From contig NZ_CP046252.1 in assembly GCF_009720145.1 (NCBI RefSeq), forward strand, positions 930,001-994,000: a DNA stretch of 64,000 nucleotides. Direction: 5' to 3'. Under the pieces are notes generated by a model that did not search any database, had not been told where the DNA came from, and saw only the letters and a list, made by a program, of their open reading frames with translations. Of the stretch, positions 16,803 through 24,889 are shown one piece after another; within the stretch, counting starts at the first letter, position 1; each line of letters opens with the position of its first letter. A program made the translations under genes and the position numbers. This DNA comes from Sphingobium sp. CAP-1. GTDB lineage: Bacteria; Pseudomonadota; Alphaproteobacteria; Sphingomonadales; Sphingomonadaceae.

Positions 16803-17633
16803 TCAAAGCTTATAAGGCGGGCAGTCGAGGCCGGTCGGGCTTTTGGTGAAAATCTCGCAGCCGGTTTCGGTGATGCCGATGCTATGTTCGAACTGTGCCG
16901 ACAGGGTGCGGTCCCGCGTCACGGCGGTCCAGCCATCGTCCATCATCTTCACGCCGGGCTTGCCGATGTTGATCATCGGTTCGATCGTGAAGAACATGCC
17001 GGGTTTCAGTTCAGGGCCGGTGCCGGGACGGCCGACATGGACGACTTCCGGGCTGTCGTGGAACACGCGGCCCAAACCATGGCCGCAAAAATCGCGGACC
17101 ACGCCATAGCGATGCTTTTCGGCATGGCGCTGGATGACATGGCCGATGTCGCCCAGATGATTGCCGGGCTTTGCCTGCTCGATCCCCAGCATCAGGCATT
17201 CATAGGTGACTTCGACCAGCCGGCGCGCCTTGATCGACGTTTCGCCCGCGATGAACATGCGGCTGGTGTCGCCATGCCAGCCATCGACCAGCGGGGTCAC
17301 GTCGATATTGACGATGTCGCCGTCCTTCAGCCGATAGTCGCCCGGAATGCCGTGGCAGATGACATGGTTGATCGATGTGCAGCAGCTATGGGTATAGCCG
17401 CGATAGCCCAGCGTTGCCGGCACGCCGCCGCCGTCCAGCGTCATGCGGCGGACGATGTCGTCCAGTTCGCCGGTGGTCACGCCCGGCACGACATGAGGAA
17501 CCAGCGCGTCGAGAATTTCCGCGGCCAGACGGCCGGCCTTGCGCATCCCGGCGAAACCCGCCTCATCATAGAGTTTGATCGCGGCGGAGCGTGAAATCGG
17601 CGCGTCGGCCGTCATCGTCATATATTCGGTCAT
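16803..17633 (-). CDS. map: Type I methionine aminopeptidase
   Basis: Removes the N-terminal Met from nascent proteins. The start is taken at 17633 (MTEYMTMTADAP), giving 276 residues; neither this ATG, one at 17621, nor an upstream start at 17684 has a clear ribosome binding site. The catalytic domain is complete: NHVICHGIPGD with the substrate-binding His, the metal ligands in NIDVTPLVDGWHGDTSRMF, GHGLGRVFHDSPEV, and FTIEPMINIG. It lies upstream of the glnB regulatory region and is divergent from the CinA-like gene 57 bp away. Confidence 0.94.
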   Translation of the reverse strand: MTEYMTMTADAPISRSAAIKLYDEAGFAGMRKAGRLAAEILDALVPHVVPGVTTGELDDIVRRMTLDGGGVPATLGYRGYTHSCCTSINHVICHGIPGDYRLKDGDIVNIDVTPLVDGWHGDTSRMFIAGETSIKARRLVEVTYECLMLGIEQAKPGNHLGDIGHVIQRHAEKHRYGVVRDFCGHGLGRVFHDSPEVVHVGRPGTGPELKPGMFFTIEPMINIGKPGVKMMDDGWTAVTRDRTLSAQFEHSIGITETGCEIFTKSPTGLDCPPYKL

Positions 17634-17689
17634 GCGTCGTTTATAGGCGTTGCCGCCGGATAATGCGAGAGGGCGGCTAGGCATCCGGC

Positions 17690-18475
17690 GTGACGCAGGC
17701 TATGGGCTGTCGCATGGCCGATCCGACCCGCATCTGGACCGCAGCGCTGATCGTGATCGGCGACGAGATTCTTTCCGGCCGCACCCAGGACAAGAATGTT
17801 GCGCAGATCGCGACCTGGCTCAATGTCCAGGGTATCCGCCTGCGCGAAGTGCGCGTGGTCGCCGACGATCAGGGCGCTATCGTGGAGGCGGTCAATACGT
17901 TGCGTATCCGTAACGATTATCTATTCACCACTGGCGGTATCGGTCCGACCCATGACGATATCACGGTCGATGCGATCGCGGCTGCGCTGGGCGTGGGCGT
18001 GGAAATCCATGAAGGCGCGCGCGCCATGCTTGCGGGCTATTATGACACACGCGGCGGGTTGACCGAAGCGCGGCTGCGCATGGCGCGGGTGCCGGCGGGC
18101 GCCGACCTGATCGAAAATCGCATGTCGGGCGCGCCGGGCATCCGCCATGGCAATATCTTCATCATGGCGGGCGTTCCCCACATTACCGCCGGGATGCTCG
18201 ACAGCCTGACCGGCATGCTGGAAGGCGGGCGGCCGTTATTGTCCGCCACGATCGGCTGCTGGGTGGCGGAAAGCGAGATTGCCGACCTGCTGGCCGCGAC
18301 CGAAACAGCGCATGAGGGGTGCCAGATCGGCAGCTATCCCTTCTTCAGGGAAGGGCGCACCGGCGCCAATTTCGTCGTCCGATCGACCGAGGCCGACCGG
18401 CTCGACGGCTGCGTCGCCGACCTCAGCGCCGCGCTGGAACGCGGCGGCTGGGCGGTGACGGCAGGCGGTATTTAA
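17690..18475 (+). CDS. Competence/damage-inducible CinA-like protein, MoaB/MogA domain
   Basis: The 261-residue frame contains a molybdopterin-binding (MoCF) domain: IVIGDEILSGRTQDKN, then FTTGGIGPTHDDITVDAIA with the conserved GGxGPTxDD. It corresponds to the N-terminal half of CinA; the C-terminal nicotinamide-mononucleotide amidohydrolase domain is absent. Such stand-alone proteins are common in alphaproteobacteria; their activity is usually listed as ADP-ribose pyrophosphatase-like or unknown. The frame begins with GTG at 17690; ATGs at 17702 and 17714 (MADPTRIW) are also possible, and the last best fits homologue starts. Confidence 0.8.
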   Translation: MTQAMGCRMADPTRIWTAALIVIGDEILSGRTQDKNVAQIATWLNVQGIRLREVRVVADDQGAIVEAVNTLRIRNDYLFTTGGIGPTHDDITVDAIAAALGVGVEIHEGARAMLAGYYDTRGGLTEARLRMARVPAGADLIENRMSGAPGIRHGNIFIMAGVPHITAGMLDSLTGMLEGGRPLLSATIGCWVAESEIADLLAATETAHEGCQIGSYPFFREGRTGANFVVRSTEADRLDGCVADLSAALERGGWAVTAGGI

Positions 18476-18483
18476 AAGCCGGC

Positions 18484-18873
18484 TTACTTCGCCGATGCCT
18501 TCAGATAGGCGATCAGATTGGCGCGATCGACAGGATTGGGCACGCCGGCGAACGCCATTCTGTTACCGGGCACCAGCCCGGCCGGCTTGGTGATGAAGGT
18601 GTCGATGCTCTTGGCGTCCCACTTGATCTTGGCCTTCTGCATCGCGGGCGAATAGGTGAAGCCGGGGAGCGTGCCGGACGTGCGGCTAAATACGCCGGCC
18701 AGGTTCGGACCCATTTTCTTGGGGCCGGGCGTCACGTCATGGCACAGCGCGCAGCGCGCGAACACGATCTTGCCTTTGGCCGCGTCGCCGGCTTGCGCCA
18801 GGGCAGGGGGGCTGGCAGCGCCCAGCAGAATCAGAGAAGCTATTCTGGCAACCGACCCGAACGACAGCGACAT
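18484..18873 (-). CDS. Class I c-type cytochrome
   Basis: A 129-residue periplasmic electron carrier. The start at 18873 follows AAGGGG at good spacing and gives a Sec signal peptide ending around PALAQA (residue 25). The heme-binding CALCH motif lies in KGKIVFARCALCHDV, with MGPNLAGVF after it and NRMAFAG supplying the likely Met axial ligand. This matches cytochrome c2 / c-556-like small soluble cytochromes. The much longer open frame to 19281 is an overlap with the antisense gene region and is not used. No oxidase or reductase genes are adjacent. Confidence 0.92.
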   Translation of the reverse strand: MSLSFGSVARIASLILLGAASPPALAQAGDAAKGKIVFARCALCHDVTPGPKKMGPNLAGVFSRTSGTLPGFTYSPAMQKAKIKWDAKSIDTFITKPAGLVPGNRMAFAGVPNPVDRANLIAYLKASAK

Positions 18874-18992
18874 TAGATTTACCCCTTCAACCGAGCGGCG
18901 GTTTATCCATCCGCTCATGCGCCTATATGGCTTGTTGACTGAATGGCGGTTTAAGCAGGGGAACGTCAATATGGCGCGTTTGCCCTTGTCCC

Positions 18993-20345
18993 CTATAATC
19001 CTTCCGCCTCGACCCAGTGGGCGGCGGTGATTTGCCGCGCCAGCGCCCAGACCTGTCGCCTGATGTCCGGCACGGCGACGATTTCCCAATGCGCGCCGCG
19101 CGTCATCGGGCCGACGACATAGAGGCGCTGCTGCGCCCGGCCGTCGGCGGCAAGGGCGCGGCACTGGCGGTCGACATCGATGCCGATCGCCAGCGGATCG
19201 GGGCGGATGATGCCGCGCGTCGACAGATGGCGCAGCAGCGGATCGGTGGCCCGGCGCAGGTCGCCCAGCGGCCCGGTGCAATTGACGACGCGCGCGACGC
19301 GGAGCGTTTCGATCCGGTCGTCGCCGCGCGGGCGCAGGCCGATCGACAGGCCATCGCCGTCCGACCGGGCGCTGGCGATCTTCGCGCCCCGCACCAGCAG
19401 GCGCCCCGCCGCGCGCATCCGGTCAAGCCGGTCGGCCACTTGCGGCGCGATGCGATGGCGATGCACGTCCCAATATGGGCGCAAATGGCGCAAGAAGCGG
19501 CGGCGTTCCGCATCGCTCGCCGCGCGCCACATGTCCTGCGTGAAGGGGCGTAGCTCGTCCACCGCATTGCGCCAGCCAATCTCCCCGGCGCGGCGGCGCA
19601 CGGCGCGCAGCAATGCGGAAGCCGGCCCGGCCGGCCGTTCGCGCCGCAGGACGCAGGGTGGGGTGGGGGCATGGGCGTGGGGCGTCTGGCCCCGGCGGGA
19701 GAGGGCGATGATCGTCCCGCCAAAGCCCGCGCTGTCGAGCGTGAGCGCGCAATCGATCGCCGTCAGGCCGGTTCCCAGCAACAGCACCGTATCGGCATCG
19801 CCCAGCCCCGCGGCGATATCGGCCGACCAGGGATCGTTGACATAGGCCGGGCGACACAGGCCGGCAAAGGCGGGCAGGTCGTGCGGCGGCAGATTGCCCG
19901 GCGCGATCACGCCGATGTCGGCCGCGATCATCTGGCCCGAACCCAGCGCGATGACGGCGCGATCGTCGGTCACGACCAGATCGACTGCTTCATCCTGGAC
20001 GATCGCCAGCCGTCCGCCGGCCGCGCTGCGGGCCTCGTCCAGCATCGCGCAGAGATAGGCGCCATAGTCGCGGCGGGTCGCGAAGCTGCCCTCCCGGCCC
20101 AGCGCCTGCGCCGTCAGCCAGTCGGTGAAATGCGCCGGCTGATCCGGCAGGGCGCTCATATTGGCGGCGCGGACATTAAGGATATGGCCGGCGCCCGCCG
20201 CGCCATAGGCGAGGCCGCGCCCCAGATGATCGGCGCGCCGCTCGATCAGCGTGACGCGCGCATGGCCATGGCGCAGCAGGTTGATCGCCAGGAGCACCCC
20301 ACTGAAACCGCCGCCGACGATGGCGACATGATCGACCTTCAGCAT
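18993..20345 (-). CDS. FAD/NAD(P)-binding protein (pfam13454-type)
   Basis: The 450-residue protein opens with a Rossmann FAD motif, VAIVGGGFSGVLLAINLL, followed by LIERR at the end of beta-2. A second dinucleotide site appears mid-protein (LLLGTGLTAIDCALTL). This is the layout of the FAD-NAD(P)-binding domain family, which includes HI0933-unrelated, poorly characterised oxidoreductases often found beside sulfur or iron uptake genes. It is divergent from the 46-residue ORF and the first sulfur binding protein, and a LysR-type inverted repeat lies between them, so I place it in the same regulon. A reductase or thiol-oxidising function is possible but unproven. Confidence 0.75.
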   Translation of the reverse strand: MLKVDHVAIVGGGFSGVLLAINLLRHGHARVTLIERRADHLGRGLAYGAAGAGHILNVRAANMSALPDQPAHFTDWLTAQALGREGSFATRRDYGAYLCAMLDEARSAAGGRLAIVQDEAVDLVVTDDRAVIALGSGQMIAADIGVIAPGNLPPHDLPAFAGLCRPAYVNDPWSADIAAGLGDADTVLLLGTGLTAIDCALTLDSAGFGGTIIALSRRGQTPHAHAPTPPCVLRRERPAGPASALLRAVRRRAGEIGWRNAVDELRPFTQDMWRAASDAERRRFLRHLRPYWDVHRHRIAPQVADRLDRMRAAGRLLVRGAKIASARSDGDGLSIGLRPRGDDRIETLRVARVVNCTGPLGDLRRATDPLLRHLSTRGIIRPDPLAIGIDVDRQCRALAADGRAQQRLYVVGPMTRGAHWEIVAVPDIRRQVWALARQITAAHWVEAEGL

Positions 20346-20389
20346 GGATCAAGCATTTCTAATGGTTCGCGGAGCATTGCTTGTGGGAC

Positions 20390-20414
20390 TTATCTCTACT
20401 GATAAAATAGATAA
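20390..20414. promoter_or_regulatory. LysR-type operator candidate, sulfur island left promoter
   Basis: TTATCT (20390-20395) and AGATAA (20409-20414) form a perfect inverted repeat with a 13-nt spacer. On the minus strand it contains CAGTAGAGATAA, sharing the AGTAGA core with the two boxes at 24679 and 24832. It lies between divergent genes. Confidence 0.5.
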
Positions 20415-20446
20415 AGAGAATGTTTCATTTTCCGAAAAGGTCGAGC

Positions 20447-20587
20447 ATGAGCCTGTTCCATTCCCTGATCCAGCGCTGGCGCGCTTTGCGCGTGGCGGCG
20501 CGACAGGAGTTTCTGCGCGACCCGACGGTGATCCTGTTCGAACGGTCGGGCGAGCCGATCGTCCGCCGCGAATCGGTGCATGGCTGA
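20447..20587 (+). CDS. Small conserved-looking protein, function unknown
   Basis: A 46-residue ORF, basic and amphipathic, beginning MSLFHSLIQRWRALRVAARQ and ending in ESVHG. It has a good ribosome binding site (GAAAAGG, 6 nt before the ATG), lies right after the divergent operator, and overlaps the start of the next gene by 8 bp, which implies translational coupling. No signal peptide or membrane segment is visible. The position at the head of the island suggests a regulatory or chaperone-like role, or simply a leader peptide; I do not recognise the family. Confidence 0.6.
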   Translation: MSLFHSLIQRWRALRVAARQEFLRDPTVILFERSGEPIVRRESVHG

Positions 20588-21569
20588 TCCCGTGCTGTCC
20601 CGCCGCGGCTTTGTCGGCGGCGGCGTGGTCGCGGGGCTGCTGCTGTCGGGTTGCGACACCAGGCCGGGTGGCCGGCCGACATTGCGCGTTTCGATCACCG
20701 GCAAGGGCGAGGGCGACGCCCGCCTGCTGTTCAAGGCCGCCGGCATCGCGCCGAACAATTTCGACATCGCCTATAGCGAGTTCCAGTCCGGCCATCTGGT
20801 AGTCGAGGCGCTCAACGGCGGGTCGCTCGACTATGGCGGGATGAGCGAAATACCGCCGATCTTCGCCGCGGCCTCCACCATCCAGAGCTTCCGCCAGATT
20901 GCCGTCGCCCATGGCGATGTCAACAATCAGGTCGTACTGGTGCCAAAGGAATCGACGGCGAAGTCGATCGCTGACCTGAAGGGCAAGCGCGTCGGCTATG
21001 TCCGCGCCACCACCTCGCAATATTTCCTCATTCGGATGCTGGAGGCGGCGGGCCTGACCTGGGCCGATATCAAGCCGGTGCCGATGGGCGTCACCGATGG
21101 CGCGGCGGCCTTTTCGCAAGGGGCGCTCGACGGCTGGGCGATCTATGGCTTCCCGATCCAGCGCGCGATCGCGACCGAGGGCGCGCGCATCCTGCGAACC
21201 GCCTATGGCATATTATCGGGCAATTATCTCGTCACCGCCCATGTCGATGCGCTGGCCGATCCGAACAGGGCGGCGATTATCGGCGACTATCTGGGACTGG
21301 TGCGACAAGCCTATGGCTGGGCGGCCGCGCATCAGGACCAATGGGCCGATGTCATCGCGCAGGATATCGGTGTGCCGCGCGCCTATGTGCGCGACCAGTT
21401 CCGCCGCAAGAGCGCCAGCTACGAACTGCGGCCGGTCACGCCGGAGGCGATCGCCTCGCAGCAGCGCGTCGCGGACCTGTTTTTTCAGCAGAAATTGCTG
21501 CCCAGGCCGGTCGATGTCCGGCCGCTCTGGGACGATCGCTTCAACGCCACCATTTCCGGGAAAGGCTGA
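20580..21569 (+). CDS. ABC transporter substrate-binding lipoprotein, sulfonate/aliphatic type (SsuA-like) 1
   Basis: Periplasmic binding protein of the SsuA/TauA/NMT1 group. The 329-residue protein has twin arginines (SRRGF, residues 7-11) and a lipobox LLSGC with Cys25, so it is probably a Tat- or Sec-exported lipoprotein. The two-lobe pattern is typical: GSLDYGGMSEIPPIFA, KSIADLKGKRVGYVRATTSQYFL, then GALDGWAIYGFPIQ. It is translated with the small ORF at 20447 and is followed at 6 bp by the acyl-CoA-dehydrogenase-like gene. Its partner permease is presumably the single SsuCB pair at 24890-26520. The exact ligand is unknown. Confidence 0.85.
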   Translation: MADPVLSRRGFVGGGVVAGLLLSGCDTRPGGRPTLRVSITGKGEGDARLLFKAAGIAPNNFDIAYSEFQSGHLVVEALNGGSLDYGGMSEIPPIFAAASTIQSFRQIAVAHGDVNNQVVLVPKESTAKSIADLKGKRVGYVRATTSQYFLIRMLEAAGLTWADIKPVPMGVTDGAAAFSQGALDGWAIYGFPIQRAIATEGARILRTAYGILSGNYLVTAHVDALADPNRAAIIGDYLGLVRQAYGWAAAHQDQWADVIAQDIGVPRAYVRDQFRRKSASYELRPVTPEAIASQQRVADLFFQQKLLPRPVDVRPLWDDRFNATISGKG

Positions 21570-21575
21570 AACATC

Positions 21576-22799
21576 ATGGCCAGCCAGCCAATTCATGTCG
21601 ACGGCGCGCCCGCGCCGGTTCAGGCGCCAGCACAGACTGCAACACAGGCCGCAACACAGGGGCCGGTCAGCACGGAGTTGCTCGACCGCATCACCCGGCA
21701 ACTCGCCGCGACGGCCGAACATTATGATCGCAGCGCCGAATTTCCCCGCGCCAATTTCGATCTGCTGGCGAAGGAAGGGCTGATCGGCCTGACCGTTTCG
21801 CCCGACTATGGCGGGCGCGGCGCGTCCTTCAGCGAGGCGATCCGCGTGCTGGGGGCGGTTGCGAAGGGGGAGCCGTCGACCGCGCTCATCCTGTTCATGA
21901 CCTATCATTATCACGCCAGTCCCGCCCGCGCGCAGGGCTGGCCGACGCATATTTATGAACGGCTGGCGCGTGACGCGGTGGCGGGCAGGGGGCTGATCGG
22001 CGGTTTGCGGGTCGAGCCGGAACTGGGGACGCCGGTGCGCGGCGGCCTGCCGGCCACCATCGCGCGGCGGACGGCGGACGGCTGGGCGCTGAGCGGCACG
22101 AAAATCTATTCGACCGGGTCGACGGGCCTCGACTGGTTCTCGGTCTGGGCCAGGACCGATGAGAACCAGCCGCGTGTCGGTAATTTCCTGATCCGGGCCG
22201 ACAGTCCGGGCATCAGGATCGATCCGGTCTGGGACCATCTGGGAATGCGCGCGACCGTCAGCCATGCGGTCCATTTCGCCGATACGCCGACGCCGGCCGA
22301 TCATGCGGTCGACATTCGCCGTCCCGAACAATGGGCGGCCGGCGCGGGCGATCCGGGCCTTGCCATCTGGAACGCGCTGTCGATCGCGACCATCTATGAC
22401 GCGGTGGCGCGATCTGCGCGCGACTGGCTGCGCGCCTATCTCAACGATCGTGTGCCGACCAATCTGGGCGCGTCGCTCGCCACCCTGCCGCGCGTGCAGG
22501 AGAAGTTCGGCGAGATCGAGGCGCTGTTGCAGGTCAATCGCACGCTGATCCGCGACGCCGCAGCCCGCCATGATGCGGGCGACGCGCCGGCCGCGGTGGA
22601 GGTCAACACCATCAAATATCTGACCACGACCAATGCGATCCGGGCGGTCGAAATCGGTCTGGAACTGACCGGAAACCCCGGCATCAGCCGCAACAATCCG
22701 CTCGAACGCCATTATCGCGATGTGCTGTGCAGCCGCATCCATTCGCCCCAGACCGACACCATATTGATCGCCGCCGGTCGCGCGGCGCTGGGCAACTGA
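21576..22799 (+). CDS. Acyl-CoA dehydrogenase-fold flavin monooxygenase (SfnB/DszC-like)
   Basis: The 407-residue protein has the acyl-CoA dehydrogenase fold: an N-terminal helical domain (FDLLAKEGLIGLTVSPDYGG), a middle beta domain (GWALSGTKIYSTGS, AMRATVSHAVHF-like), and a C-terminal helical bundle. Members of this branch in sulfur clusters (SfnB, DszC, SoxC) use reduced flavin and O2 to oxidise organosulfur compounds rather than dehydrogenating acyl-CoA. The context of sulfonate-binding and luciferase-like enzymes supports that reading. An unusual N-terminal stretch rich in Ala, Gln and Thr (residues about 10-30) precedes the fold. A true acyl-CoA dehydrogenase activity cannot be excluded. 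Confidence 0.75.
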   Translation: MASQPIHVDGAPAPVQAPAQTATQAATQGPVSTELLDRITRQLAATAEHYDRSAEFPRANFDLLAKEGLIGLTVSPDYGGRGASFSEAIRVLGAVAKGEPSTALILFMTYHYHASPARAQGWPTHIYERLARDAVAGRGLIGGLRVEPELGTPVRGGLPATIARRTADGWALSGTKIYSTGSTGLDWFSVWARTDENQPRVGNFLIRADSPGIRIDPVWDHLGMRATVSHAVHFADTPTPADHAVDIRRPEQWAAGAGDPGLAIWNALSIATIYDAVARSARDWLRAYLNDRVPTNLGASLATLPRVQEKFGEIEALLQVNRTLIRDAAARHDAGDAPAAVEVNTIKYLTTTNAIRAVEIGLELTGNPGISRNNPLERHYRDVLCSRIHSPQTDTILIAAGRAALGN

Positions 22800-22800
22800 C

Positions 22801-23748
22801 ATGAGCCTGATCATCGCCAGCCAGTTGGACGCGGATTTCAATCGTGGCCTTGGCCAGCATCCGGCGGCGCCCGTCCTGATCGATGTCGAGGAGGAGGAGC
22901 CGTGGAATGCGGCGAGCGAGGCCGACATGTTGCTGGTGCGGCCATCGCCAGCGTGGAAACGGCCCAGTCTTGCGCGGCCGCCGCTTTGGCCGGGGCGGCT
23001 GAAATGGGTCTATAGCGCGTCGGCCGGGATCGACTTTTATCCCGACTGGCTGCTCGACGCGCCGCTCGTCACCTGCGGCCGGGGCGTCGCGTCGGAAGAG
23101 ATTGCGGACTATGTCATCGCCGCCATCTATGCCCATGCCAAGAATCTGGAAGCCGTGACCGTCCGGTCGCGCGCGCAATGGATCAACGTGCCGCTCGGCC
23201 GGGTATCCGGTACCACCATCGGCATCGTCGGGCTGGGCGCGATCGGTCAGGCGGTGGCCCGGCGCGGGCTGGCACTGGGGGCGCAGGTCGTCGGCCTGCG
23301 GCGATCGGGCGCGCGATCGGGCGTCAGCGGGGTCGAGCATCTGAAGGATATCGAAACGCTGGTCGCCCGCGCCGATCATATCGTCATCGCCGTGCCGGCG
23401 ACGCCGGAAACACGGCACCTGTTCGATGATAGGTTGCTGGCGAAAGTGAGGCCGGGCGCGCATATCATCAACGTGGCGCGGGGATCGGTGATCGATCAAA
23501 GGGCGCTGCTGGATGCGCTGGACCGGCGGGATGGGCCGGGCTTCGCGACGCTGGACGTGACCGATCCCGAACCGCTGCCCGAAGGCCACGCCCTCTATAC
23601 GCATCAGCGCGTGCGGCTGACCCCGCACATCTCCAGCAATCATATGCTGGTGCGGCACCGGCTGCTGGAGAAGGTCCATGCTGATCTGTCGCGGTTCGTC
23701 CGGGGCGAGCAGCCGAGCGATGTGGTCGACCGCGCACGCGGCTATTGA
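22801..23748 (+). CDS. D-2-hydroxyacid dehydrogenase, NAD-binding
   Basis: The 315-residue protein belongs to the D-isomer-specific 2-hydroxyacid dehydrogenases. It has the Rossmann motif GIVGLGAIGQAVARRG, a HIINVARGSVID segment and the catalytic-His region LTPHISSNH. The start at 22801 is one base after the previous stop region, so it is co-transcribed. In this island it may reduce a 2-oxo acid released from a sulfur substrate, such as a glyoxylate- or sulfopyruvate-like compound; this is inference from context. Its lower N-terminal conservation makes substrate prediction impossible. Confidence 0.8.
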   Translation: MSLIIASQLDADFNRGLGQHPAAPVLIDVEEEEPWNAASEADMLLVRPSPAWKRPSLARPPLWPGRLKWVYSASAGIDFYPDWLLDAPLVTCGRGVASEEIADYVIAAIYAHAKNLEAVTVRSRAQWINVPLGRVSGTTIGIVGLGAIGQAVARRGLALGAQVVGLRRSGARSGVSGVEHLKDIETLVARADHIVIAVPATPETRHLFDDRLLAKVRPGAHIINVARGSVIDQRALLDALDRRDGPGFATLDVTDPEPLPEGHALYTHQRVRLTPHISSNHMLVRHRLLEKVHADLSRFVRGEQPSDVVDRARGY

Positions 23749-23762
23749 ACGGACGAGACGGT

Positions 23763-24599
23763 TCAGAGCGCCTGAACCGTCTCCCGCGCCAGTTCGGTCA
23801 GCCGGCTGGCCGCCTTGTCCAGCTTGTCGCCCGATCGCAGGATCGCGGCCACGCGCGGCAGTGGCGGCAGGCGCTCATGCTCCAGTATCGGACCATCGCC
23901 CAGGAACAGATGCGTGCGGCAGGTGATGCCCAGCCCCGCCCCCACGGCCGCCTTGAGCGTGGCCAGGTTGGGCGTCTCCACCGCGATCCGCCATTGCAGG
24001 CCCGCATCCTCCAGCCCCCGGATCGCCGCCTCGCGGAAGCGGCACGGCTCCTCCAGCACCGCGAGCGGGATGACCGGGCGATCGGCCAGCGCGGCATCGC
24101 CATACCAGCTCATCGGCGCGACCGTCACCGCATGGGCGTCGTTGGGCGCAGCGAAGCCAAGCAACAGGTCCAGTTCGCGCCGCTCCAGCAGCGTCTGCAA
24201 CTCCGCCGTGCCGGCGACGCGAGCATAGATTTGCGCTTCCGGGTGCAATTCGGCGAAGCGCGACAACAGGCCGCTAAGCAGCGTGTCGGCGAAATCCTGC
24301 ACCATGCCGATCCGTGCTGGCCCGGCGAAGCGCCCGGCGCTGACGGCGGCCACCGCCTCGTCATGCAGCAGCAGCACCCGGCGTGCATAATCGAGCAGCA
24401 CGTCGCCCGCCGATGTCAGGATCAGACGGCGCCCTTCGCGCAGGAACAGGGTTTGCTGCACCAGTTCCTCCAGCCGCTTGATTTGCAGGCTGAGCGCGGA
24501 CTGGGTGACGAACACATGTTCCGACGCATTCAGCATCGATCCGGTATCGACGATGGCGACGAAGCTGCGCAGCAAGTTGGTCGGCAGATTGACCGGCAC
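23763..24599 (-). CDS. LysR family transcriptional regulator of the sulfur island
   Basis: The 278-residue protein has an N-terminal winged HTH (LLRSFVAIVDTGSMLNASEHVFVTQSA, then LSLQIKRLEEL) and a periplasmic-binding-like effector domain. It is inserted between forward-strand island genes and is divergent from ssuC, with a 290-bp intergenic region that holds two LysR-type inverted repeats. By position it probably controls the island and itself, in the manner of CysB or Cbl, in response to a sulfur metabolite. The effector is not known. Four-residue deviations from CysB (no typical CysB C-terminal residues seen) leave it as an unnamed LysR. Confidence 0.85.
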   Translation of the reverse strand: MPVNLPTNLLRSFVAIVDTGSMLNASEHVFVTQSALSLQIKRLEELVQQTLFLREGRRLILTSAGDVLLDYARRVLLLHDEAVAAVSAGRFAGPARIGMVQDFADTLLSGLLSRFAELHPEAQIYARVAGTAELQTLLERRELDLLLGFAAPNDAHAVTVAPMSWYGDAALADRPVIPLAVLEEPCRFREAAIRGLEDAGLQWRIAVETPNLATLKAAVGAGLGITCRTHLFLGDGPILEHERLPPLPRVAAILRSGDKLDKAASRLTELARETVQAL

Positions 24600-24678
24600 G
24601 ATGAACCTCTTTTTCCATGAACGGGATGGGGAAACCCCATGACGGGGTCGATCATCGCTTATCGCCGACGCTCATATA

Positions 24679-24701
24679 TCAATCAAAATAGTAGAGATTG
24701 A
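24679..24701. promoter_or_regulatory. LysR-type operator candidate A upstream of ssuC
   Basis: TCAATC (24679-24684) and GATTGA (24696-24701) are perfect 6-bp arms around AAAATAGTAGA (11 nt), the T-N11-A format of LysR sites. The AAATAGTAGA core recurs in the box at 24832. Confidence 0.6.
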
Positions 24702-24831
24702 GGCCGACAAGGAAAAACTTGGCCCGAACGATCAGTTTGCGGGAATCCGCCATTTAACAGGCTCGCCTGCCCCGTTTCGGCGGTGGAATGGGCACTATGA
24801 GAATAGCTGATAGGTCGTGCCAGAAAAACTT

Positions 24832-24851
24832 AATTGAAATAGTAGACAATT
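24832..24851. promoter_or_regulatory. LysR-type operator candidate B upstream of ssuC
   Basis: AATTG (24832-24836) and CAATT (24847-24851) flank AAATAGTAGA, the same 10-nt core as box A. It lies 40 bp before the ssuC ATG, close to where RNA polymerase would bind. Confidence 0.6.
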
Positions 24852-24889
24852 CATGTTGGGCTTAAGCCGAGTTCAGAAAAGGCCCGAAC

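Noticed and set aside
18874..19281. N-terminal extension of the cytochrome c frame
   Set aside because: The extension is basic and unlike a signal sequence. ATG 18873 has a good ribosome binding site and yields a normal signal peptide.
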